Assembly: GCA_964409905.1 (NCBI GenBank)
Contig: CAYPET010000007.1
Span: 1 to 64,000, forward strand
Direction of reading: 5' to 3'
DNA length: 64,000 bases
Source of the DNA: JAGNRR01 sp964409905
GTDB lineage: Bacteria > Bacteroidota > Bacteroidia > Chitinophagales > Chitinophagaceae
In this document: one piece after another, positions 16,430 to 26,100 of the stretch
Layout of the letters: every line of letters starts with the position of its first letter
How positions within the stretch are numbered: position 1 is the first letter of the stretch
Translations under genes and position numbers: made by a program
Notes under the pieces: model-generated
The model's input: the letters and a program-made list of their open reading frames with translations, nothing else
What the model was told of the DNA's origin: nothing
The model's database searches: none

Positions 16430-18829
16430 TTACTTCATTATTTGCACCTTCTGCACAAATAAACTCTTACTATTCGATAATTTTAACACATACATTCCAT
16501 TTGGCAGATGCTGTATATCAACATTATTTTCTGTTTGGTCAATTGTAATGAGCCGCTCAAAAACTTTTTTTCCTTGTAAGTCAAATAGCATTAATTGTCC
16601 GGTAAATTTTCCTGATGCCGACGTAATACTTATTGTTCCGTTGTTTGGATTTGGGTAAACTGTAAATTTTCCTTCAAGTAAAAGTTGTTGATCTATTGCT
16701 GTGACGGCATTACACGGCCCTAGTGGGATATCACTTGTAAGCGGGTCTGTATATCCAGGCCTTCTGATACCAAAACAATATTCCCCAGCTTCTATTTTTT
16801 TCAACAACACATTACCCTTTTTATCAGTGGGGTTATAGGCGCGCAAGCTGTCGTCGGCAAATGACCAGTTTTGAGAGGCGTCTTTTCGGTAAAATAGTCG
16901 GATATTCAGTTCTGAACCAATTATCCAGGAGCTATCAATAAAGTAATCACTGCTGGTTCCATCATAAGGAAATTCAATATAACCCGAAGCATTTTGCAGA
17001 TTTATACCACTTACACGCCAATAACGCTGATTGTTTAGCACATAATCATTCATTGGATTTACAGAGAAGCGGTCGGGTGGTATCCAATTATGCTCTATAC
17101 GTATTAGGCTGGAGTCGTTTGTGTTGTTTAGTTGCTGAATAAACAACTTGGTTTTGCTGTGTGCCAAATTTGTAAATCCAACTTTGTTGATTACAAAATC
17201 ATCGGCAGTTGTAGCATCGGCAATTTTTTCATTTGGATCTATCGCAATAATTAATGGGTTAAATGGCAAATTAACTTTTAATGACATGCAACGACCAGAA
17301 AAAGTGAGTTGATAAATATGTTTCATAAACATATCATCGTAAAATGCTATTTCAATGGGTACATCTTTATAATAATGATTAGCTTGATGTTTTCTATGCC
17401 TCAGGTAGACTGTTGTTTCAAATTGATTTCCTATTGGGATGACTTGTGTAGAATCTATTGAAAAGTGAGGAAATCCAGGTTGAAAAACCCAATCGTCAAA
17501 AAAGTCCATTAAGCTTTTGCCTGAAGTGGTGGATAAATAATCCCGTAAGTCTGCACTGTTTATATCCTTGAATTTATTTGCATTTAAAAATGCTGTGGTG
17601 CCAGCAAAAAATAAACTATCCCCTAAGTATGACCGTAAGCTTTGTATTACATCGGCGCCTTTGTTATAAACGGTTGGCCCATAAGTATGCAAGCTATCCA
17701 TAGGTGAAAGGGCTTTATAACCATCATCACGATAATGTGCTTGCGATAAAACGGCATAATGATCAGCAGCCAGGGCGTCTCGAAATGCTTCCTGACCATA
17801 TGTATATTCCATATGCAAGTGCTCAGCATAGCTTGCCCATCCTTCATTCAGCCACATATCACCTGCGGTTTGGCATGTCACTAAATCTCCCCACCAATGA
17901 TGCGCCAACTCATGAGCGATTAATGTTTCATAATTCAAACTGCCGTCAATAAATGCACTACCAATGTGAATATTAGTGGCATGTTCCATGGCTCCAGCCG
18001 AAAAAGGAACAAGTGTATATCCAACCTTCGAAAAAGAGTGGGTGCCAAAATTGTTTTCAAGCATAGAAAAAGATGACTGTAGATTGGCAAATGAACCGTT
18101 TACCTTGTTTGTATCGACCGGTGGTGCGGCTATCCATGCCGGGGTAATGCCACTTTTTCCTGACAAACTTTTTTTAACCCAAGTATAATCACTCACAGCT
18201 ATGGCTGCCAGATAACTTGGGATGGCTTCTTCCAAATTATAGTGCCAACGGATATTGCCATTTGAAAGTAGTGTGGAATCTTTAAAAATGCCATTGGCTA
18301 CTCCCATATGAGCAGATGTTGTGGTGATGAAAAATTCGTAAGGACTTCGCTCCACAAAGTTGTCAAAACAAGGATGCCAGTAACGGCCCACTGAATGGGG
18401 TTGTGCCTGAAATCCGACCCCCATTTGAAAACCATAATTGCCCACAAAGTAAAAACCTCCCCAAGTTGGATCTTGTAAAGGTTGACCCCGATAGTAAAGA
18501 TCCAATACGGCGGTGTCGGTCTGATTAAAAGTAGTAGGTGTGTTGACTGTTAATAATGCGCCGGTATGAGTAAAAATGGCCTGATTACCATTCCATAATA
18601 CGCTGTCTACTTGAAGCCCTTCCAAATCAAATAATACTTGATTCTGACCATTAATTTTGGATTCAATCAATAAATTGGCATGGGCGGTAATGTTTTTTGC
18701 ATTAAAATCAGTTATGTCAAAGTAGACGATTGTTTGTTTGATATCAATGCTGTCACTTCGTTTGATATCTGCACTATACAAGCTATTCGCTATTGACAGT
18801 AGAAAAATAACTGTCCAAAGATTTCTCAT
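16430..18829 (-). CDS. M1 family aminopeptidase with T9SS type A sorting domain
   Basis: 799-aa secreted zinc peptidase. After a signal peptide (1-20) comes the M1 N-terminal beta domain, the substrate motif GAMEH (279-283, a variant of GAMEN) and the zinc site HELAHHWWG (306-314) with the third ligand Glu329 in NEGWASYAE. The final 80 residues (LEGKFTVYPNPNNGTISI ... GMYVLKLSNSKSLFVQKVQIMK) are a type-A T9SS signal, so the enzyme is exported to the surface or medium. Family reaction: removal of N-terminal residues from peptides, here likely nutritional. It is flanked by unrelated genes. The GAMEH in place of GAMEN may alter N-terminal recognition. Confidence 0.93.
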   Translation of the reverse strand: MRNLWTVIFLLSIANSLYSADIKRSDSIDIKQTIVYFDITDFNAKNITAHANLLIESKINGQNQVLFDLEGLQVDSVLWNGNQAIFTHTGALLTVNTPTTFNQTDTAVLDLYYRGQPLQDPTWGGFYFVGNYGFQMGVGFQAQPHSVGRYWHPCFDNFVERSPYEFFITTTSAHMGVANGIFKDSTLLSNGNIRWHYNLEEAIPSYLAAIAVSDYTWVKKSLSGKSGITPAWIAAPPVDTNKVNGSFANLQSSFSMLENNFGTHSFSKVGYTLVPFSAGAMEHATNIHIGSAFIDGSLNYETLIAHELAHHWWGDLVTCQTAGDMWLNEGWASYAEHLHMEYTYGQEAFRDALAADHYAVLSQAHYRDDGYKALSPMDSLHTYGPTVYNKGADVIQSLRSYLGDSLFFAGTTAFLNANKFKDINSADLRDYLSTTSGKSLMDFFDDWVFQPGFPHFSIDSTQVIPIGNQFETTVYLRHRKHQANHYYKDVPIEIAFYDDMFMKHIYQLTFSGRCMSLKVNLPFNPLIIAIDPNEKIADATTADDFVINKVGFTNLAHSKTKLFIQQLNNTNDSSLIRIEHNWIPPDRFSVNPMNDYVLNNQRYWRVSGINLQNASGYIEFPYDGTSSDYFIDSSWIIGSELNIRLFYRKDASQNWSFADDSLRAYNPTDKKGNVLLKKIEAGEYCFGIRRPGYTDPLTSDIPLGPCNAVTAIDQQLLLEGKFTVYPNPNNGTISITSASGKFTGQLMLFDLQGKKVFERLITIDQTENNVDIQHLPNGMYVLKLSNSKSLFVQKVQIMK

Positions 18830-19004
18830 ACTCCAGTAAAATTTTTATAAAACTACGAAATATGGAGTTCTATAATGTGTATCTCTGCTTAAACCCCATA
18901 AGGCTTGAAGGATAATTACTTAGTAGTTGACTAACTAATTACGTCATGAAAGTATAAAATTTTTCTTCTAACGAATTTTCATATGTTATTAATGGTTATT
19001 TTTA

Positions 19005-19607
19005 GTGGCTGTGAAAACCTTTAATTTTATTGCAGTAATAATGCTCTTGCTAATTGTAGCGGTTGGGTGCAGAACCAAAAAAGAAGTAACCCTATCTACA
19101 ACAAATACTCCGAATCAAACAGAGCATTCCATTAATCAATTTGGAGAACCATGCGTGGATCCTATTCATGACGTTATCTGGACGCCAATAGATAAAAAGA
19201 AGTCCAATATGGATATGGAAGATTTGGCCGTTTTTATGACAGATCAAAAGCGTCTGCGCGACGTCATGATTGCTGGTTTTGAAAATGGACAATCATTTAA
19301 TATTGCAATTCCATTATACATTAATGGTCAAGTGGAATGCCTAACCTTCGAACTCCAAGATTCTGGCACCTTAAACCATGAACAACAAAAAAAGAACGGC
19401 GTATTGACATTCAAGGGTTTTGAATTAAACAACGGTGGCAATTCGGCTCGGGTAGATTATTACTTTGAAAAAGGGCTTCGTGTTTATGCCAATATTGGTG
19501 AAAACAGAATTTTCCTAGAGCCATTGCCGAATCAAAAAATGATATACATTTCGTTTGACAAGAATGCGTCATCCTCACTTAAAGAACAATTTGAAATTAA
19601 CGATTAA
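19005..19607 (+). CDS. Lipoprotein of unknown function, coupled to the downstream protease
   Basis: 200 aa. The start is GTG at 19005; the following sequence VIMLLLIVAVGC is a lipoprotein signal with the acylated Cys at residue 22. I do not recognise the remainder; it contains a conserved-looking DPIHDVIWTPI segment and a mixed alpha/beta C-terminal half. Its TAA is immediately followed by the ATG of the reprolysin-like protease (0 bases between), so both are made from one mRNA. A role as outer-membrane partner, inhibitor or anchor for the protease is possible but is only inferred from position. Confidence 0.65.
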   Translation: MAVKTFNFIAVIMLLLIVAVGCRTKKEVTLSTTNTPNQTEHSINQFGEPCVDPIHDVIWTPIDKKKSNMDMEDLAVFMTDQKRLRDVMIAGFENGQSFNIAIPLYINGQVECLTFELQDSGTLNHEQQKKNGVLTFKGFELNNGGNSARVDYYFEKGLRVYANIGENRIFLEPLPNQKMIYISFDKNASSSLKEQFEIND

Positions 19608-21845
19608 ATGAAAACAATTTTTACCACTCTTTTTATCTGCTGCCTTTATACAATTTCTTTCGGTGGCGCTCTTTGGTATATTAGCCCTGAAAAAGAAATT
19701 GCCACACCAGGCGAACAGCTACTACAACCAACAAACTACTTACTAGCAAAATTGGACATCCCAAATTTCAGAGCCTTACAATCCGGTATACCAACTGAGG
19801 ATCAACAATCTTACCCGGTTATTGAATTACCCAATCCAGCGGGCGAACTTGAGTCTTATTACATTTTTGAGTCACCAATGATGGCAATGGAATTGGCAAA
19901 TAAGTTTCCTGAGATTAAAACCTATACGTTGGTCCATACCCAGAACCCTATAATAACCGGCAAAGCTGATTTTACATATTGGGGTTTTCATGCAAAAATC
20001 TTTAATGGTAAGAATACCTATTTCATTGACCCATATAAACGCTACAACAACGAATGGTATTTTGTGTACTACAAAAAAGACTATACCATTCCGGCCAACG
20101 AACGAATGCAATGTTTGATTGATGAGGAGATAGTAGAGTCAGAAATACACTCGGGTGAGCCTGTACGCGATTCGAATTTACCTCAATTGAAAGGTCAACG
20201 AAAAACGTTTGGTACAGAAAAGCGAACCTACAGATTGGCATTGGCCTGTACAGAGGAATATGCCGCCGCCGTAGGCGGAGCTAATCCAACTAAAGCAAGT
20301 GTATTATCTGCAATGGTCACAACCATGAATCGCGTGAATGGCGTATTTGAACGAGATTTTTCCATGATGGCTCAGCTCATTGCAAACAATACCGATGTTA
20401 TTTTTTTACCAGGTAGCAATGATCCATATACCAATAGTAGTGGCAGTACGATGTTAGGCCAAAATCAAACTACCTTGAATAATATTATTGGTGCTGCAAA
20501 TTTTGATTTTGGTCATGTATTCAGTACCGGCGGCGGCGGAATAGCAAATTTGGCTTGTGTTTGTCGCACATCAAAAGCCAGAGGTGTTACGGGGCGGTCT
20601 AACCCTGTTGGGGACCCTTTTGACATTGACTATGTAGCCCATGAGATGGGGCATCAATTTGGTGGGAGCCATACATTTAACTCCATCATTGGTTCTTGTC
20701 AGGGTAATGGTTCCAGTAACAGCGCCTACGAGCCCGGTAGCGCTACCACCATAATGGGTTATGCGGGCCTATGTGGTTCGGATGATGTTCAAAACAATAG
20801 TGATGATTACTATCATATTCGATCGCTGATGCAAATGAGTGATCATATGGATGGCTTAGGCAATTGTGCTGCCAAGGTGCCTACAAATAACACGCCACCC
20901 GTACTTGGTGCAATAAATCAAACATATTACATTCCATATAAAACATTTTTTGAATTGACTGCCAATGCAACTGATGCTGAAAATAATCCAATTACCTATT
21001 GTTGGGAGCAATGGGATTTGGGAGCTTTTGGACCATGGAATACTGTTTCCACCGGCAATCCATTATTTCGTTCCTATCCACCAACTTCAAGTAATGTGCG
21101 CGTTTTCCCGATAATGTCACGCGTAATTCCTGAAGTGCTTAAAGTAAAAGGGGAGGTGCTTCCTGAAGTAACCAGAAATATCAGTTTTAAAGTGGCCGCA
21201 AGGGATATAAATAATGGAAACGGCGCATTCAATTATAGTGATAATGAATTGCAAGTCGAGGCTATCGATATGGGCTCCAATTTGTTTCGTGTTACAAGTC
21301 ACGATGTGCCTGGTCAAAAGTGGAATGGTGATGCGGCTCAAACAGTAACCTGGAATCCGGCAGGTACACAATCTGGTCAAATTAATACCCCTACAGTAGA
21401 TATTTATTTTTCGTTGGATAAAGGTGAAACATGGCCTTACTTGTGCGCAAGTAATGTTCCTAATACCGGCAGTTATTCGATTATTGCGCCCAATATTAGC
21501 ACAACGAATGGGTTAATAAAAGTGAAAGGTCACAACAATATTTTTTTCGATGTGAATAATACACTGATTGAAGTTATTGCTCAGCCATATCCTGTAGGAG
21601 TAAAGGATTACCAACTGGCATCTTTGACAATATTTCCAAATCCGGTAACTGACCGCATTATTTTGCAGCCTCTGAAAAATGATATTGCCTCTATTGAATT
21701 ATTGGCACCCAATGGTCATCGGGTACAGCAGTTTGAAGTGTCAAATGAATTATCGGTAAGCCACATAAGTAATGGTCTTTATTTTTTACGATTACGTACT
21801 ACCGATAACCAAATAGTGTTGAGAAAGATTAATATTCAACGCTAA
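19608..21845 (+). CDS. Reprolysin-like (M12B-type) metalloprotease with T9SS type A domain
   Basis: 745-aa secreted zinc protease. Signal peptide 1-21, a prodomain-like region (about 25-200), catalytic domain (about 205-420) with the zinc motif HEMGHQFGGSH at 345-355 followed by the Met-turn region (TIMGYAGLCG), then Ig/fibronectin-like regions (about 425-660) and a T9SS type-A sorting domain (LTIFPNPVTDRIILQ ... IVLRKINIQR). Such proteins cleave extracellular proteins; the natural substrate is unknown. It directly follows the lipoprotein gene. No terminator hairpin is seen before the rpoD promoter. Confidence 0.92.
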   Translation: MKTIFTTLFICCLYTISFGGALWYISPEKEIATPGEQLLQPTNYLLAKLDIPNFRALQSGIPTEDQQSYPVIELPNPAGELESYYIFESPMMAMELANKFPEIKTYTLVHTQNPIITGKADFTYWGFHAKIFNGKNTYFIDPYKRYNNEWYFVYYKKDYTIPANERMQCLIDEEIVESEIHSGEPVRDSNLPQLKGQRKTFGTEKRTYRLALACTEEYAAAVGGANPTKASVLSAMVTTMNRVNGVFERDFSMMAQLIANNTDVIFLPGSNDPYTNSSGSTMLGQNQTTLNNIIGAANFDFGHVFSTGGGGIANLACVCRTSKARGVTGRSNPVGDPFDIDYVAHEMGHQFGGSHTFNSIIGSCQGNGSSNSAYEPGSATTIMGYAGLCGSDDVQNNSDDYYHIRSLMQMSDHMDGLGNCAAKVPTNNTPPVLGAINQTYYIPYKTFFELTANATDAENNPITYCWEQWDLGAFGPWNTVSTGNPLFRSYPPTSSNVRVFPIMSRVIPEVLKVKGEVLPEVTRNISFKVAARDINNGNGAFNYSDNELQVEAIDMGSNLFRVTSHDVPGQKWNGDAAQTVTWNPAGTQSGQINTPTVDIYFSLDKGETWPYLCASNVPNTGSYSIIAPNISTTNGLIKVKGHNNIFFDVNNTLIEVIAQPYPVGVKDYQLASLTIFPNPVTDRIILQPLKNDIASIELLAPNGHRVQQFEVSNELSVSHISNGLYFLRLRTTDNQIVLRKINIQR

Positions 21846-21925
21846 GTCTTAAGTCATTTTTTTGTGAAAAAAAATATATTTTTTGCTGATTAACAGAAAT
21901 TTGTCATAAGCAAACTACAAATAGG

Positions 21926-21956
21926 TTGTAAACAAGCGTCTATAACATTACTTTTG
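21926..21956 (+). promoter_or_regulatory. Bacteroidota housekeeping promoter of rpoD
   Basis: TTG (21926-21928), a 20-base spacer and TACTTTTG (21949-21956) match the phylum's -33/-7 consensus exactly. It lies about 46 bases before the rpoD ATG at 22003, giving a leader of roughly 40 bases. Confidence 0.75.
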
Positions 21957-22002
21957 CACGTCTTCGTAAAGCCACGGAGAAAAAAACGTCAGTTAAACAT
22001 AT

Positions 22003-22860
22003 ATGAGACAACTTAAAATAGCCACCCAGATTACTAACAGGGATAGCCAATCGGTAGAAAAGTATCTGCAAGATATTAGCAAACTACCTATGGTAACACC
22101 CGAAGAGGAGGCAAGCTTGGCGCGCGAGATTCGTGCGGGCAGTGATGCAGCCTTAGAAAAATTAGTAATGGCCAATTTACGATTCGTTGTATCAGTTGCT
22201 AAACAATACCAACACCAAGGATTGACACTTAGTGATTTGATTAACGAAGGAAACTTGGGCTTGATAAAAGCTGCAGGTCGATTTGATGAAACCAAAGGTT
22301 TTAAATTTATTTCTTATGCTGTATGGTGGATTCGCCAGTCTATCTTACAAGCGTTAGCAGAGCAGGGACGATTAGTACGCTTGCCGCAAAACAAAATTGG
22401 CGCTTACAACCGTGCAAACAAAGCAATTATTGCCTTTGAACAAGAGCACGAAAGACAACCATCGGTTGAAGAGCTTTCTAAGATCTTGGAAATGTCTGAG
22501 ACTGAATTGTCTAATATTTTTACCAGTAATACCCGTCATGCCTCATTAGATGCTCCCGTTACAGATAGCGAAGATGTGAGCATGGGAGAGTTATTGGAAG
22601 GCAGTAATGACACCGATGACTCAGTTATGCAAGACAGTTTGCGAAATGAGATATTTCGAATTCTTAAATCATTAAGCCCCCGCGAAAGCGAAATCGTAAT
22701 GGCTTATTTTGGTTTGGGCGGTAATGACGGTCCTACAATAGAGCAAATTGGTCAAAAATATGACTTAACCAAAGAGCGTATTCGCCAAATAAAGGAACGT
22801 GCCATTAAGCGTCTGCAAAAAGGACGCTACAGCAAGTCTTTACAGGCTTATCTGGGTTAA
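22003..22860 (+). CDS. rpoD: Primary RNA polymerase sigma factor (sigma-70 family)
   Basis: 285 aa, the short form of housekeeping sigma used in Bacteroidota, lacking region 1.1 and the long non-conserved region. Visible regions: 1.2 (DSQSVEKYLQDISKLPMVT), 2.1-2.4 (LIKAAGRFDETKGFKFISYA, then WWIRQSI), 3 (ARNKAIIAFEQEHERQPS-like segment) and 4.2 (TIEQIGQKYDLTKERIRQIK), which binds the -33 region. It directs transcription from the TTG-N20-TAnnTTTG promoters seen in the window. It has its own promoter and a strong terminator, so it is monocistronic. Confidence 0.96.
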   Translation: MRQLKIATQITNRDSQSVEKYLQDISKLPMVTPEEEASLAREIRAGSDAALEKLVMANLRFVVSVAKQYQHQGLTLSDLINEGNLGLIKAAGRFDETKGFKFISYAVWWIRQSILQALAEQGRLVRLPQNKIGAYNRANKAIIAFEQEHERQPSVEELSKILEMSETELSNIFTSNTRHASLDAPVTDSEDVSMGELLEGSNDTDDSVMQDSLRNEIFRILKSLSPRESEIVMAYFGLGGNDGPTIEQIGQKYDLTKERIRQIKERAIKRLQKGRYSKSLQAYLG

Positions 22861-22883
22861 AGAAGGATAAAACTTAAATTAGA

Positions 22884-22910
22884 AAGGTGCTTAAATAAGC
22901 ACCTTTTTTT
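22884..22910 (+). terminator. Terminator after rpoD
   Basis: AAGGTGCTT (22884-22892), a 4-base loop and AAGCACCTT (22897-22905) form a perfect 9-bp stem followed by a T run to 22911. It is placed 24 bases after the rpoD stop. Confidence 0.88.
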
Positions 22911-22991
22911 TAATTTCATTTTTCACATGCTTGCAACACATTTGCAGATATTGGTTGTACACTCGAAAAAGACTAGAAAGTAAGGCAAGTT

Positions 22992-23522
22992 ATGATTATT
23001 GAAATTATCGAAAAGCTTAAGAAAAGTCAGGAAAAGATAGTTGTGGATGAGCTTATTCAATATATCGGGCATAATCCTGAACGTTTTAAGGAGCTGGTAG
23101 ATTGTTTTCTTCAAGAGGACATGCGGACCTCACAAGTAGCTAGCTGGCCTTTGGGCAAAATATCAAATAGTCAACCTGATTTATTTCGACCTTATCATCG
23201 GCCATTAATCGATGCACTCGTACAAAAACAGCGGCACAACGCCATTCGTAGGAATGTTGTACGTATTTATCAATTTATTGAAATACCAGAGGAATTTGAA
23301 GCAGAGATTTTTGACATTTGTGTCAAATTTATCAGTAATGCCAATGAACCTATTGCCGTAAAAGCCTTTAGCATTCGGGTATGTGAGCGCATCATTGAAA
23401 AGTACCCTGAATTAGCAAACGAATTGATACAAATAATAAAAGCGTCTATTAATGGCTGGGGGAGCGCTTTGGAGAATCGTGGAAATAAGTTTCTCAAAAA
23501 ATGGAATAAAGTTAGTAAGTAG
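22992..23522 (+). CDS. HEAT-repeat-like alpha-helical protein
   Basis: 176 aa, all-helical and without signal or membrane segment. Repeated helix pairs of about 35-40 residues (for example PDLFRPYHRPLIDALVQ and EFEAEIFDICVKFISNANEP) look like HEAT/ARM-type repeats, as in Bacteroidota proteins of unknown function that bind other proteins. No catalytic motif is seen. Its 3' end overlaps the convergent ChaN-like gene by 11 bases. Confidence 0.65.
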   Translation: MIIEIIEKLKKSQEKIVVDELIQYIGHNPERFKELVDCFLQEDMRTSQVASWPLGKISNSQPDLFRPYHRPLIDALVQKQRHNAIRRNVVRIYQFIEIPEEFEAEIFDICVKFISNANEPIAVKAFSIRVCERIIEKYPELANELIQIIKASINGWGSALENRGNKFLKKWNKVSK

Positions 23523-24363
23523 TCGTCATGTCACTATCTACACATATAATGTAATCAGCTTTGTGTAAGTTTTCTGCAGCCAATCGTTGAACATCTGCCT
23601 GTAATACAGTGCTTATGGAGGCATAATCCAATTGATTATTTTGCTGTTTCAAATACCAAAGGATACCTTCATATTCATTGGAATGAAAAGCTCCGTTTAG
23701 ATGCAAAAACAACTTACCTTGATTAAAGTTTTTCAGAATAAAGTATGCCATCGTGGCATCTTTAATAGCCTGAGCTTTTACCAGTTTTTCGCTACCATGA
23801 CCACCCATCATTTCCAATATCTTTTTATATGTTGGTAAATTAGGGTCGAATGTAATAGGCAAAGGGGCAATCCAGGCTTTCTCTTCAGGGGATAAGGTGT
23901 CTAGCGACTCAAAATCGTTTTTATGCACCATCCTGGCATAACGTCTGGGAATATTGGTGGCAATAAAACTTAGGCCGTTATCTTTTGCAAAATCAACTAC
24001 CGGTGCATAATCTGTTTTATGATTTGGCCATAACCTTGCCAGGGTATCTAATTGTTTGCTGTTTATAAATCCTTTAAGGTATTGATTTAGTTGTAGCTGA
24101 TTGTCAGCTTCAATCATTTCTGCGCCTAAAATCAGTTCTCGATATTCATAAAGGGCTTTTGTCGTTTCTAGTTGCAGCCAATGAGCAATTGGGTTATTAT
24201 GTAGCTCTCCAAATAAAATGATATCGGCTGATTTCAAGTCGCGTATCATTTGTTCAAACGTAACCGATTTGCCATCCGAAGTAAATATTCTATGAGATTG
24301 TACCTGAGCTTGTACATTAAGCACACCAAACATCATAGCCAGCAGAATAATTATTTTTTTCAT
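23512..24363 (-). CDS. ChaN-family (haem-binding-like) exported protein
   Basis: 283 aa with a signal peptide (IIILLAMMFGVLNVQA, no lipobox Cys at the cleavage site). The family signature is DIILFGELHNNPIAHW followed by ALYEYRELILGAEMIEADNQ and the later LHLNGAFHSNEYEGILWYL. ChaN proteins are envelope haem-binding or iron-uptake-associated proteins in some species and are structurally related to EreA/PMT-type domains. No iron or haem genes are adjacent, so a haem role is only a family-based suggestion. Convergent with the HEAT-like gene. Confidence 0.82.
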   Translation of the reverse strand: MKKIIILLAMMFGVLNVQAQVQSHRIFTSDGKSVTFEQMIRDLKSADIILFGELHNNPIAHWLQLETTKALYEYRELILGAEMIEADNQLQLNQYLKGFINSKQLDTLARLWPNHKTDYAPVVDFAKDNGLSFIATNIPRRYARMVHKNDFESLDTLSPEEKAWIAPLPITFDPNLPTYKKILEMMGGHGSEKLVKAQAIKDATMAYFILKNFNQGKLFLHLNGAFHSNEYEGILWYLKQQNNQLDYASISTVLQADVQRLAAENLHKADYIICVDSDMTTTY

Positions 24364-24501
24364 GTTTTATTATTAAAAATCTCCCTGGTCAGATAATGAC
24401 CATTGTGAAGTGTAAATATAAATCTATACTGTTTAAATCATTCTTGCCGTACGTCATTCTATTTTCAAGTATGTATTACTTTTGTCCGAAATGTAATTTT
24501 C

Positions 24502-25794
24502 ATGGGATTTATCACCAATATTGTAGGAAGACAAATTTTAGATTCTAGAGGTAACCCAACTGTGGAAGCTGATGTATTTACTAATGAAGGTGTTCGTGGG
24601 CGAGCAGCAGTGCCATCAGGAGCCAGTACAGGTATACACGAGGCCGTCGAGCTGCGTGATAATGTGAAGTCTAAATACTTAGGGAAAGGGGTAGAAAAAG
24701 CCGTAAAAAATATCAATACACTTATTGAAGCTGAATTGCAAGGTATGGATGTTGCAGATCAGCAGGCCATTGACGCTGCTATGCTGAAGCTTGATGGCAC
24801 AGCCAACAAGAGCAAGCTTGGTGCCAATGCGATATTGGCAGTCAGTATGGCTGTTGCTAAAGCCGCTGCTCAGGAAAGTGGTCTCGGGTTGTATCGCTAT
24901 GTAGGGGGTGTTCATGCGAAAACATTACCTGTTCCGATGATGAATATCTTAAATGGTGGTGCCCATGCTGATAATAAAATTGATTTTCAAGAATTTATGG
25001 TTATGCCTGTTGGTGCAAAAAGCTTCAGCGAAGGTTTGCGATGGGGCACCGAAATATTTCATGCATTAAAGAGTGTCTTAAAGAAAAAGGGATATTCTAC
25101 AAATGTTGGTGACGAAGGTGGTTTTGCTCCCAACATCCAAAGTAATGAAGAGGCTATAGAAACAGTCTTGGAGGCAATTACTAAAGCCGGCTACAAACCC
25201 AAAACACAGGTAGTAGTGGCTATGGATGCTGCCAACAGCGAATTGTACGATAAAAAGCTAAAGAAATATGTTTTTCATAAATCTTCCGGCAAAAAAATGT
25301 CAAGTGAGCAATTGGTCAATTTTTGGGCAGATTGGGTGCGCCAATATCCAATCGTTTCTATTGAAGATGGTTTGGATGAAGACGATTGGAATGGTTGGGC
25401 CATGCTGACTGAGGCCATAGGTGATAAATGCCAATTGGTGGGTGATGATTTGTTTGTAACCAATGTTAAGCGTCTCAAAATGGGAATTGACAAAAAGATA
25501 GCCAACGGCCTTTTGGTAAAAGTCAACCAGATTGGCACCTTGAGCGAAACAATAGATGCCGTTACTATGGCACAGTTCAACGGGTACAACACGATAATGA
25601 GTCATCGAAGCGGTGAAACCGAGGATGCCACCATTGCAGATTTGGCTGTGGCATTAAATTGTGGGCAAATAAAAACAGGTTCTGCCTCTCGTTCCGATCG
25701 TATGGCCAAATACAATCAGTTGTTGCGCATCGAAGAGGAACTTGGTAATCAGGCAGTTTATTTAGGCAAAAATTTGTCTTTTGGTAAAAAATAG
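24502..25794 (+). CDS. eno: Enolase (phosphopyruvate hydratase)
   Basis: 430 aa, full length; converts 2-phosphoglycerate to phosphoenolpyruvate in glycolysis. Present are SRGNPTVEADV, the catalytic Glu loop GDEGGFAPNIQ, the catalytic Lys in LLVKVNQIGTLSE, the metal Asp ligands (VVAMDAANSE, SIEDGLDEDDW, LVGDDLFVTN) and the SHRSGETED signature. The DEDDW segment is the usual Bacteroidota variant. A TACTTTTG element at 24477-24484 lies 17 bases upstream, with no clear -33 TTG. The divIC-like gene follows 9 bases later, an arrangement common in the phylum and elsewhere. Confidence 0.97.
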   Translation: MGFITNIVGRQILDSRGNPTVEADVFTNEGVRGRAAVPSGASTGIHEAVELRDNVKSKYLGKGVEKAVKNINTLIEAELQGMDVADQQAIDAAMLKLDGTANKSKLGANAILAVSMAVAKAAAQESGLGLYRYVGGVHAKTLPVPMMNILNGGAHADNKIDFQEFMVMPVGAKSFSEGLRWGTEIFHALKSVLKKKGYSTNVGDEGGFAPNIQSNEEAIETVLEAITKAGYKPKTQVVVAMDAANSELYDKKLKKYVFHKSSGKKMSSEQLVNFWADWVRQYPIVSIEDGLDEDDWNGWAMLTEAIGDKCQLVGDDLFVTNVKRLKMGIDKKIANGLLVKVNQIGTLSETIDAVTMAQFNGYNTIMSHRSGETEDATIADLAVALNCGQIKTGSASRSDRMAKYNQLLRIEEELGNQAVYLGKNLSFGKK

Positions 25795-25803
25795 ACGGAT
25801 ATA

Positions 25804-26100
25804 ATGTTACTTAACTTTCTTAAGCGGTACAAATTACACATTGTAATTATTTTTTTATTGTCTTGGATTTTGTTTTTTGCTCAATACGATATTTTCACTA
25901 TTGTTAGCAAACGACAAGAACTAAACAAGTTAGAAGAAAAAATTGCCTTTTTGAATGACGAAATTAGGCGGATAGATAAGCAACGCGAAAAACTAAAAAG
26001 TGATCCTTACGAAATAGAAAAACAATCTCGCGAACGATACTTCATGAAGAAAGAGAATGAAGATGTGTTTATTTATGATACCGTTGAGAATAAAAATTAA
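25804..26100 (+). CDS. Septum formation initiator (FtsB/DivIC-like) protein
   Basis: 98-aa bitopic membrane protein: a short cytoplasmic N-terminus, one membrane segment (IVIIFLLSWILFFAQYDI, residues 14-31) and a periplasmic coiled coil (QELNKLEEKIAFLNDEIRRI) followed by a conserved LKSDPYEIEKQSRERYFM motif. It is expected to link FtsQ/FtsL-type proteins in the divisome. Its place right after eno matches the eno-ftsB order in many bacteria. The stop overlaps the convergent nucleotide-sugar dehydrogenase by 4 bases. Confidence 0.88.
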   Translation: MLLNFLKRYKLHIVIIFLLSWILFFAQYDIFTIVSKRQELNKLEEKIAFLNDEIRRIDKQREKLKSDPYEIEKQSRERYFMKKENEDVFIYDTVENKN

